DNA from: Lotus japonicus
Lineage: Eukaryota; Streptophyta; Magnoliopsida; Fabales; Fabaceae
Reading direction: 5' to 3'
Assembly (NCBI RefSeq): GCF_012489685.1
Contig: NC_080044.1
Span: forward strand, 72,588,732-72,652,731
Length of the DNA: 64,000 nt
Program-made: the position numbers and the translations under genes
Notes under the pieces: model-generated
What the model was told of the DNA's origin: nothing
What the model saw: only the letters and a program-made list of their open reading frames with translations
Database searches by the model: none
Shown here: piece by piece, positions 55,598-64,000 of the stretch
How positions within the stretch are numbered: position 1 is the first letter of the stretch
Layout: every line of letters begins with the position of its first letter

Positions 55598-57265
55598 TAA
55601 TGCATTGTAAAAAAACCAAACTTAGCATATTTAAAATAAAGATTTTTTTTATGAATAAAATAAATATTTTTATTTTTTAAATTTTAAGTTTTTTTTTTGA
55701 AAGTATTTTAAATTTTAAGTATTAATCACACTTTAAGAAAAAATTAGTTTACCAATACATTAATAATATTATTAATTAGTTATTAACCTTTATAATAGTT
55801 ATTATAATAAATACTAATTATAAAAAAATTCTCACATTTAAAAATAGACATTATTTTTATTTAAATTCTAAGTATAAATCAAACTTTAAGAAAAAATTAA
55901 AATTGACTTTACATTTACATTATTAGTAACCTTTTTAGATTTGAGTTTTTATATCTTATTGGACATGTTTTTGCTTAGGGAATTTCAAAGACACATTTAG
56001 AGGATGTTGTACTCTTTTTCCTTCCCTAGAGTTTTTCCCAATGAGTTTTTTCTAGAAAGGTTTTAACGAGGCACGTGTCCTAGGTGTGGTCTTTAGGGTG
56101 GTTTTGTTTGGTTGAGTTTGTTGGTTTGTCATATTCGTGAGAGGGTTATTCTCATTAAATCTTATTCAATAATATATATCTTTTGCTTAAAAAAAATAGT
56201 CATTATATTAATTAATAATTGAAAAAAATTCAATTATCGTATTTAAAATTTTTCCTCAAAAAAAAGAAGCAACTTGAGGAAATAATTTAATAATAATTTA
56301 CTTGGATAAATTAAAAAATAATAATAACTTGACGTTTACATTAATAACAATATTAGTTAGTTATTAATTATTTATTATACTAATTACTACTTTAAAAACA
56401 TTACAATTTCTAATATTTGAAATTAAGATTAATATGGGGATTTAAAAAAAAATCTAATGACTATTTTTTATATAAAAAGTATATTAAGTATTGAAAAAAA
56501 AAAGTATATCTATATAACATTTCAAAAAAAAAAAAAAGTATATCTATATAAGTGAAATGGACTTTAGGAGGATGTCCTCAGGACTTGTTTCAGGAATGTA
56601 TTTTTGTTTTTGAAAAAAGTAAATTGTTTATCACATGTAGTCGTTTATAAAAATGAACTATTTACACACAAAAATATAGTTAATTTTAAGACATGTAGGC
56701 GTTTATAAAAATGAAAAATAATAGTTCTGTAAATTAATTACTTTTAAACAAGTTAATTTTTAATTTTTAAAAATAATATGTACTTTTTATTCTAACAACA
56801 GTTTCACCTATTTTCATCATTTATATTATATCATATTATATATCTTGTTCTTATATCCAACTTTCTTAACATGCATGTTTTTCCTTATCCTAAAAGGAAC
56901 ATAAAAAAAAAAGTCAAAACAAAAGTCTAAAATAAAGAAGAAAAAGCATTTCTCATTTACTTTTTGGTTTTTACTCATTCAGTCCAAATTTTCTTATCAT
57001 TTTGGGTTTGCATTCTTTAAAATGAGAGAGTCAATTTAGATTATAAAGTAAATCATCAAAACCATTAATCATGATTACTCATTTTAAAAAGTTAACATAG
57101 CAACTCAATTAATGGTGGTAATAATTTACTTTACTTCGTGACTTTCTCACTTTAGAGAACTCATACCCTTCATTTTCAGTCATTTTTTCTATTTATACAT
57201 ATCTTTTTTTTCTAGCACATCACATCTCATATTTTTCATTTATTTCTCTCTATGCTTATATCATT
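55598..57265. other. AT-rich intergenic DNA upstream of HIPP copy 2
   Basis: No gene or paired terminal repeats were seen. The DNA is strongly AT-rich with many A and T runs. The last 200 bases are the probable promoter of HIPP copy 2. Confidence 0.5.
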
Positions 57266-58626
57266 ATGCGTGGGTGTAAATGTTATGGATCATTCAATTC
57301 AACAAGGAAGGATGAAGAATGTGAACCAAACAAACTAACAGTTGTGGAATTCAAGGTTTCAATGCACTGCGAAGGTTGTGAGACTAAAGTTTCCAAAGCC
57401 CTCTCCAAATTTAAAGGTATTTAATCACATCATATCATGTCACACATAATAATCTCTAATGAAATATACTATATTTATCTATCTTCATATATATATTAAA
57501 AGTTTTTTTATTATACTTATCACTTACGTATAAACTGTTTTGATCTTTGATTATTTCTTTCAAAATAGATTATGAAGCGTTTAATTAATCTAATTATCTA
57601 AATGGACCCTTAATTTTTCGTTCTCTTTATAATTCATGGTAGTTAGTATCGTGCGTATCGCACGATACGTATCCCGATACGATACGAAAATCAACCAAAC
57701 GATACGTATCCCATGTATGTATCTTTTTGTGTTCGTATCGTGACCTGTATCGCACATATCGCATGAGTATCGCACGATACGTATCCCGATACGATACAAA
57801 AACAGTTTTTCAAATGCCGTTTCATCTTACTCCCCTAGAAAAATTAGGGAGTGGGCATTTAATTTCATTAAAAATTAGTAAATTGCTCTAAAAAGTGATG
57901 TTTTTTTTTATTCTTTCACCCTTTCACGTTCAACTTCACTTCAGCAGCCCTTTCATGTTTCACGTTCAACTTCAGCAGCCCTTTAATGGCTTGGAATTAG
58001 GGAGTGGGCATTTAATTTCATCTCTTTGATGTTTAGTACTTTAGTTTGGCTTATGGCTTGAAATTAGGTTGAACTTGAACTTTGTGAGACTATTTTTCTA
58101 CTTATGACTTGGATCTTTGATTATTTTGAACTATATTTAGATGATATATTAGTATATTATTTAATTTATGACTTAATTTTTTTTGTGTCCGTATCTTACG
58201 ATACACGTTACGATACGATACGCGACACGGAATTAGGGTCTAACGATACACGATACGTATCTCGATTTGACTACCTTGTTATAATTGATTTTAAATTTTT
58301 TTCCCAGCAACTATATGGTAATTAAGTTTTACTTTTAATTAGGAGTGGAAGAGTTCACTATAGACAGGGAGAAACACCAGGTTGTGGTGACAGGTCGGTT
58401 TGATTTAGAAAAATTACTAAAGAAACTCAAGAAAACGACAAAGATGACAGTAGAGATTGTGTCTGAAAAGGATGAGGAGGAATCAAGCGATGAATCAGAT
58501 GATGAATCGGATGATGAACTTCTTGTTATGCAACAGTTTGAGCCTGAATATTATCCTAATTGCATGAGGAATGAAACCTTGATGATGTTCAGTGATGAGA
58601 ACCCAAATGCATGTGTCATAATGTAG
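57266..58626 (+). CDS. HIPP, copy 2, 144 aa
   Basis: Two exons, 57266-57416 and 58343-58626, in the same intron position and phase as copy 1. The N terminus is unlike copies 1 and 3 (MRGCKCYGSFNSTRKDEECE). The HMA domain has CEGC (VSMHCEGCETKVSKALSKFKG) and VVVTGRFDLEKLLKKLKKTT. The linker is expanded and very acidic (EEESSDESDDESDDE). The C terminus NPNACVIM gives CaaX box CVIM, favouring farnesylation. The 926-base intron is enlarged by the hAT-type element at 57635-58278. A start at an internal ATG cannot be excluded; the upstream one gives the longer form. Confidence 0.87.
57635..58278. mobile_element. hAT-like element, 644 bp, in the HIPP copy 2 intron, with TATCG-rich ends
   Basis: Ends CATGGTAGTTAGTATCG and CGATTTGACTACCTTG are imperfect inverted copies, flanked by the 8-base duplication TTATAATT (57627-57634 and 58279-58286). 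Both ends carry dense GATACG/CGTATC runs (57648-57800 and 58190-58262) that can pair with each other and within themselves. An 8-base duplication fits hAT. There is no transposase. The intron splice sites are outside the element. Confidence 0.8.
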
Positions 58627-60474
58627 GAACTAGTAAATTAAATTAATCCTACAATAGATCAGAACCTGCAGTACACAAAAATTTGCAACAATTGAAGCAT
58701 TACCTAGCACAACTTGCAGTCTTCATTTGTCTATTTATGGATGCGCTTTTATTTCTTTGTTCTTTTTGTTGTTATTGAAGGATTGGGACATACATATAAT
58801 GGGGTCGAGGCATTATATGATTTGATATGATAATTGACATGGTTATTTAATTTACCTATGCAAATTTAGCCATGTGCCTTCTACTAACCTGAAATGATAC
58901 CCTTGGTGGAGTAAAATTGGTCAGTGAAAAATTATTTACCATTATATGTCCTGATTGTTTTAACTGTGGTGTGGAATTGGTTTGCAACCCATGAATAAAA
59001 ATTATGCAATAAAGGACCGACCTCATATTTGAACACAGTGGTGGAGGTAGACTTTCAGGTTGAGGGAACCATAGTAAAATAGAAAAACGTATTTTTTTTT
59101 TTTTAAATTGGCTTGTTTAAGTTCAAGAGGATTTCATTTTGCTAACTCCTTCTTTCATTTTAGAATAAAAGAATTTAACATAAAAGAATATGTTATCTCT
59201 TTTGTATAGACTGTGAATGCGGAATATTGAGTGCACACCTTGATCCTCAATATGAGCTTTGTAAGCTACCTTTTTGCACTAGAGATTGTATTTTTTACGA
59301 ATTTATTTGTATGATAATAAAACCAATTAATGGTATATTCAAACTTCACTTATAATATCATAATAATGTCTTCTTAGTAAGAGAATCAACTACATTTGTT
59401 TTGAACTTTAGTGAAATATATTGAAATTAAATGGGCGCAGATGTCAAAATGTCAGAGCGAATAAAAGTATCAAGCTCCGGCGGTCCCTCCTCTATCCAAA
59501 CCAAAAAAGAGGAAGCACCTCGAGCCAAGAAGTTTGCAGCACAATTGTCAGAAGGACGAACAAAAGACACATCCATGTGTGCAAAAGAAACAGAAAGCGA
59601 AAGACAAACAAATAATTAAATCCAAATAAGAAAGGCCTCTGCTACGACGCCTCCACCACTGGTACAACTGTAGGGAGTCCGTCTCAAAACAAACAGTACG
59701 AAAGCCAAGGTCAAGAGCTAACCGCATCGCCCAACGGAGACAAAGAGCCTCAGCTAAACCCGCGGATTGCATCATGACCGGAGCTAGCATTGCCGCCGCA
59801 AGAACCTCGCCATCCTCATCCTCGCCACCAAACCAAACGCGCGAAGAATCAGCTACATTTATCACTTGCTAACTGCTACTTGTCATTTATAATTATTTAG
59901 CTACCCATACATGTTTAATTTAAAAATATACTAGTTTATAAAATGTAAAGGTGTTAACTTCATTTATATATAAATAGATAAAAAATCATATCAATTGCTA
60001 CTTATCAAACTCTCTTACACCTTGTCCGAAAAGCAACATCAAACAAGCTTTTAACTATTTATAATTGGGAAAAAGCAAAAATACAAAGAAAGAAGAAAAA
60101 GTCATTCTCATTTAGTCACATGTTGTTTTGATTCATTAACACATAATTTTCTCTTCGGTCTCATTTTCACTCACTTTCTCCACCTATATATATCTCTTCT
60201 TTTTCTATGAGTTATCATGTCACAAGTTATATCTTTTGATTTCTCTCTATTCTCTTCCTATATTGTTTAGGTGTGGGTGTAATTGAGAGTGCTAACCATT
60301 TTTTTCCTTTCATCTGTTCTTTTCGTAATACAGGTAATCGGGTACTAAACAATGTGACTAAATGTTCCCCTGCAATCAACTAAAATAAGTTCCTCTCTGT
60401 ATTTTCTGAAATTAATCCATTTCATTTTCTATTTCTATGGCAGAGTTACATCCAGGCTTCAACCATTCAATTCA
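58627..60474. repeat. Duplicated 3' flank of HIPP copy 2 and promoter region of copy 3
   Basis: 58660-59010 matches the flanks of copies 1 and 3 (AATTATGCAATAAAGGA, TATATGTCCTGATTGTTTTA). From 59010 to 60474 the DNA is AT-rich apart from the RNase H-like remnant listed separately. 60330-60474 resembles the promoter-proximal part of copy 1. Confidence 0.7.
59429..59865 (-). pseudogene. Broken plant RNase H-like (RVT_3) gene fragment
   Basis: The minus strand from 59865 reads GEVLAAAMLAPVMM, AEALCLRWAMRLALDLGF and CFETDSLQLYQWWRRR, the core of the RNase H-like domain found in plant LINE-derived and stand-alone proteins. Near YLDLI (about 59630) the frame shifts. The domain continues in another frame as SFVRPSDNCAANFLARGASS, then VWIEEGPPELDTFI, to a stop at 59429-59431. 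The N-terminal part of the domain with its first acidic residue is missing. It is a decayed, truncated copy with no sign of function. Confidence 0.75.
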
Positions 60475-61339
60475 ATGGCGAAGGACAAAAAAGTTGAACT
60501 AAAAAAACTGATCATGGAATTCAAGGTTTCAATGCACTGTGAAGGTTGTCAGAAGAGCGTCGCCCATGCCCTCTCCAAATTTAAAGGTATTTAAACGGAC
60601 TATGATTCTATCGTATGATCGTGTATCATGTCAACTGAAATATTATATTTATTTATTATCAAACTATTATATTTATCTTCCTTCGTAGATGGTCCAATTA
60701 ATGCACATAAAGAAATTAGACACTTTATTTTATTATGATAGTCATGTGAAGTTTCCACTTAACATCATCATATGATATATGAACTCACTTAAAAAAAAAA
60801 AAAAGATCTGAACTCTTGTTTGGATGAGTTCACTATCACATAAGCTGTTATGTTGAGATATCTTATGAAAATAGTTTTATGGCTTAATTACATATAAGTT
60901 GTTTTGAGCTTTGTTTTATTGAGCTTCTCAAAATTAGTTTATGAATAAGTACTTATTATTGTAGATACTTAATTAAGATGTTTATCTTAATGGACCCTTA
61001 ATCTCCTCTCTCTTTATGATTGATTTTTTTTGGTACCCTGTAATTATTTAGTAGTAATTAATTTGTGTAACTTACTTTTAATTAGGAGTGGAAAAGTTCA
61101 CCATAGACCGGAACAAACACTGGGTTGTGGTGACGGGTCGGATTGACCCAAAAAAATTACTGAAGAAACTCAAGAAAACAACAAAGATGACAGTGGAAAT
61201 TGCGTCTGAAAAGAATGAGGAGTCCTGCTATGAATGTGTAATGCAACAACAGTTTCTGCCTCCTAATTGTTGCATAAAATGTGAAGACTTGATGATGATG
61301 TTCAGTGATGAGAACCCAAATGCATGTGTCATACTGTAG
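60475..61339 (+). CDS. HIPP, copy 3, 121 aa
   Basis: Two exons, 60475-60586 and 61086-61339, same intron position and phase as copies 1 and 2. The HMA domain has CEGC (MEFKVSMHCEGCQKSVAHAL) and VVVTGRIDPKKLLKKLKKTT. The acidic linker is shorter than in copy 2, and extra cysteines appear (ESCYECVMQ, NCCIKCEDL). The C terminus NPNACVIL gives CaaX box CVIL; a final Leu favours geranylgeranylation, unlike the Met of copies 1 and 2. The start MAKDKK matches MGKDKK of copy 1. Confidence 0.9.
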
Positions 61340-62376
61340 TAACTAGTAAATTAAAATTAAATTAATCCTAGTAATAGCATAGGAATCGTTACAGAGCCAT
61401 GAGACAAATAAAACATTCTTAGTTCTATATATAGCATGTACATAATGAATTTTTTTCAAGCTTTTGCTTGGTATGATGTTGATGTAAAACCGTATTGATT
61501 TGACTAAGTTTATTTTATACTATAACTTTGTGGAGTGGAGATTGATTACTAGTTTCTCTTAGTTTTTAGTGTAATAATTGCAGAGAAGAACGTTCATGAA
61601 ATTTGGTCATGTGTTCATACGCGCAAAGCCTCCTTGAAGGTGTGTTTTTTCTTTATTTAGATTAGAAGAACCTACACGGTGTACACAAAGAGTTCCAACA
61701 ATTGAAGCATTACCTACCACAATTTGCCGTTTTGATTTGTCTATTTATAGATGGATGTGCTTTTATTTGTTTGTTGTTTTTTAGATGAATATAAAGTTTT
61801 GGTGAGTTCGACTCCGATCATTATTATAAATAAGGGTATATGTTTTTGATATCATAAGTCGCTTACAAAGGTACTTAAAGATCATTCAGCTACACAGTTC
61901 TCATATCAGCAATAAAATCGACCACACAAGAAATGATTAATCCTTATTGACTGCGCAACATATTTATTCTTTCTGTTGACATTGAAGGATTGGGACATGC
62001 ATGTTATGGGTGGATGACATTATATTATCTGATATGGTTGATTAATATACGTCTGCAAATTTAGGCGTGTGCCTCCTACTATCTCGAAATTGTGGAATAG
62101 ATTTGCACCAAACTGAATAATGAGCACTACCACACATTTCATAGTGCGCATTCCAAACAATTCATTGAATTGATGAATTCTTATAGGTTATGTTATGCTA
62201 TGCGTTGTCCCTTTATGGTGCCATTCATGAGAAGAAAAAATATTAATAGACCCAAACATGCTCATTGTTAATTTGAGCATAGGTGTGAATACATGTTTTT
62301 TTACGTGTGTTTCCAAAGCACATTAACAGAGAAGCTCTATGTTATAGCTTCTGGTTTAACATGATTTTGATGGTAC
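61340..62376. repeat. Duplicated 3' flank of HIPP copy 3
   Basis: 61665-62075 repeats the flanks of copies 1 and 2 (GAAGCATTACCTACCACAAT, TTGTCTATTTATAGATG). 61800-61930 is inserted sequence not seen in the other flanks. No further gene was seen up to the LTR at 62377. Confidence 0.7.
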
Positions 62377-62636
62377 TGTTGGGAGCAATAATAGAAAGGA
62401 GAGAAGAGAGAAAGAAAAATAACACAGGAGTTTTTAACGTGGTTCGGAACACAATGTGTGTATCTACGTCCACGGCTACACTAGATAGTAATATTTCTTT
62501 GGTGTGTATAATGCTTACAATGAGGTGCTTATATATAGTAGGAGTAAGTCAACCTCCTCTTATTCTAAGCGATGTGGGACTTACAAATATACTACATAAG
62601 CGATGTGGGACAACAAATAGACTACATAACATAACA
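62377..62636 (-). repeat. 3' LTR (260 bp) of a Ty1/copia element
   Basis: Bounded by TGTTGGGAGCA on the left and CATAACA on the right (TG...CA). Next to it on the minus strand is a polypurine tract, AAGTGGGAGAAT (about 62637-62648). The LTR contains the phrase AGCGATGTGGGAC twice. The 5' LTR would lie beyond the right edge of the window. Confidence 0.85.
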
Positions 62637-62723
62637 ATTCTCCCACTTGGAGTCTAATTGTAGTACTTCTTGTAAACAATGAGCTAATCTGCTCTCCACC
62701 TAGTGTAGCGCCTTCGTCTTCAA

Positions 62724-64000
62724 TTATCCTCGAAGGCCAGCTGAGGCAATGCAAAGCCTCAGCTTATCAGCTGTAACAGTCTTGGTCAACATATCAGCTG
62801 GATTCTCTGATCCTAAGATCTTCAACAGAGATAATTCTTCATCATTGATAAGTTCTCTGATGAAGTGATACTTCATCTGTATGTGCTTGCATCTGGAGTG
62901 AAAGACAGGATTTTTTGCAAGGCAAATAACACTTTGACTGTCACTAAACAATGGAGGAACATCTTGTTCTTTTCCCAATTCTTTGAGAAAATTCTTCAGC
63001 CATATCATCTCCTTTGCTGCTTCTAAAATGACAACATATTCTGATTCAGTGGTTGAGAGAGCAACTCTATTTTGAAGTTTAGACTTCCAACTCACAGCAG
63101 TTCCTCCTAAGGTGAAAATATAACCTGTGGTGCTTTTTCCACCATCTGAGTCTCCTCCTAGATCTGCATCAGAAAACCCCTGTAAAGTGAGATCATTTCT
63201 TCTAAAGCATAGACACATTCTTGAAGAACCCTTCAGATATCTCAGTATCCACTTTACACCTTCCCAATGCTCCTTTCCAGGATTTGACATGAATCTGCTG
63301 ACAACTCCCACAGCATGTGCTATATCAGGTCTTGTACAAACCATAGCATACATCAAGCTCCCTACTGCAGATGCATAAGGAACTGTTGACATGTAACTTT
63401 CTTCTTCATCTGTTTGTGGGGACTGCTTCTTTGAAAACTTTAAGTGATTTCCCAAAGGGGTGCTTCTGGTATTGGCATCTCCAACATTGAATCTGTCCAG
63501 TAATTTTTCAACATATTTCTCTTGGGACAACTTCAGAACACCTTCTGATCTATTTCTGGAAATCCTCATACCAAGGATTTGTTTGGCTGGACCAAGATCC
63601 TTCATCTCAAAGTTTTCTGACATCTGTTGCTTCAACCTGTTAATTTCAGTCATATTTGATCCTGCTATCAACATGTCATCAACATACAAAGCAAGAATAA
63701 TATAACTGTCAGCAAATTTCTTAACATAGCAACAATGATCCATGTCACATCTATTAAAACCTGAGTTGCTCATAAACTCATTAAACTTCTTGTACCACTG
63801 TCTCGGTGCCTGTTTCAGACCGTACAAGTTTTTGTGAAGCTTGCATACAAGATTCTTCGTGCCTGGAACTTCAAAACCTTCAGGTTGTGTCATATAAATC
63901 TCTTCTTCCAAATCACCATGTAGGAATGCAGTTTTAACATCTAACTGCTCCAAGTGAAGGTTCTCTGCAGCTACAATACTCAGGATAACTCTTATAGTGG
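62724..64000 (-). CDS. Ty1/copia retrotransposon polyprotein, C-terminal reverse transcriptase and RNase H; continues off the window
   Basis: The open frame enters from the right edge and stops at 62724. Reverse transcriptase motifs: EQLDVKTAFLHGDLEEEIYM, CKLHKNLYGLKQAPRQWY and the catalytic LALYVDDMLIAG. RNase H follows: RYLKGSSRMCL, the GFSDADLGGDSDGGKSTTGY block and SWKSKLQNRVALSTTESEY. It ends ENPADMLTKTVTADKL near the stop. The layout (RT then RNase H then LTR) and sequence are Ty1/copia. No stop or frameshift interrupts the visible part, so the element may be young. Gag, protease and integrase lie outside. Confidence 0.93.
   Translation of the reverse strand, partial: TIRVILSIVAAENLHLEQLDVKTAFLHGDLEEEIYMTQPEGFEVPGTKNLVCKLHKNLYGLKQAPRQWYKKFNEFMSNSGFNRCDMDHCCYVKKFADSYIILALYVDDMLIAGSNMTEINRLKQQMSENFEMKDLGPAKQILGMRISRNRSEGVLKLSQEKYVEKLLDRFNVGDANTRSTPLGNHLKFSKKQSPQTDEEESYMSTVPYASAVGSLMYAMVCTRPDIAHAVGVVSRFMSNPGKEHWEGVKWILRYLKGSSRMCLCFRRNDLTLQGFSDADLGGDSDGGKSTTGYIFTLGGTAVSWKSKLQNRVALSTTESEYVVILEAAKEMIWLKNFLKELGKEQDVPPLFSDSQSVICLAKNPVFHSRCKHIQMKYHFIRELINDEELSLLKILGSENPADMLTKTVTADKLRLCIASAGLRG

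Noticed and set aside
57644..58262. GATACG palindromes as a regulatory operator array for HIPP copy 2
   Set aside because: They lie within the bounds of an inserted element with its own target-site duplication, so they belong to the transposon.

Overview
The window is nuclear DNA from a flowering plant. Genes have many AT-rich introns with GT-AG borders, the intergenic DNA is very AT-rich, and the proteins are typical of dicots (VAP27, SPLAYED-type SNF2 ATPase, PLS-class PPR protein, DnaJ/DUF3444, ankyrin-PGG, HIPP metallochaperones). Gene and repeat style suggest a eudicot, probably a legume, but nothing here fixes the species.

Layout. 1-917 (minus): 5' half of a VAP27-like gene that runs off the left edge. 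918-7631: intergenic DNA with a Tourist-like MITE, a long CT microsatellite and two decayed duplicates of the start of the next gene. 7642-30348 (plus): a giant SPLAYED-like chromatin remodelling ATPase in 38 coding exons (3398 residues by my splice model). Its 24th intron carries a complete, young, non-autonomous LTR retrotransposon in antisense. Its last exons are a tandem amplification of one 108-residue exon. 31889-33781 (plus): single-exon PPR protein. 34130 onward: a Helitron-type 3' end. 39399-42107 (plus): DnaJ protein with two DUF3444 domains. 43406-43477: tRNA-Pro(TGG). 43702-48261 (minus): eight-exon ankyrin-PGG membrane protein. 51076-61339 (plus): three tandem HIPP genes with their duplicated 3' flanks, broken up by hAT-type MITEs, a Pack-MULE-like element nested in a Stowaway-like MITE, a SINE and a broken RNase H-like gene. 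62377-64000 (minus): 3' half of a Ty1/copia element leaving the right edge.

The genes are separate plant transcription units, not an operon, and share no obvious pathway. The structural theme is duplication and transposition: exon-level duplication at both ends of the SPLAYED-like gene, tandem HIPP genes, and at least ten mobile elements, most with visible terminal repeats and target-site duplications. All splice sites were placed by eye from protein continuity and consensus borders. Phases add up for every multi-exon gene listed, but no transcript evidence was available.
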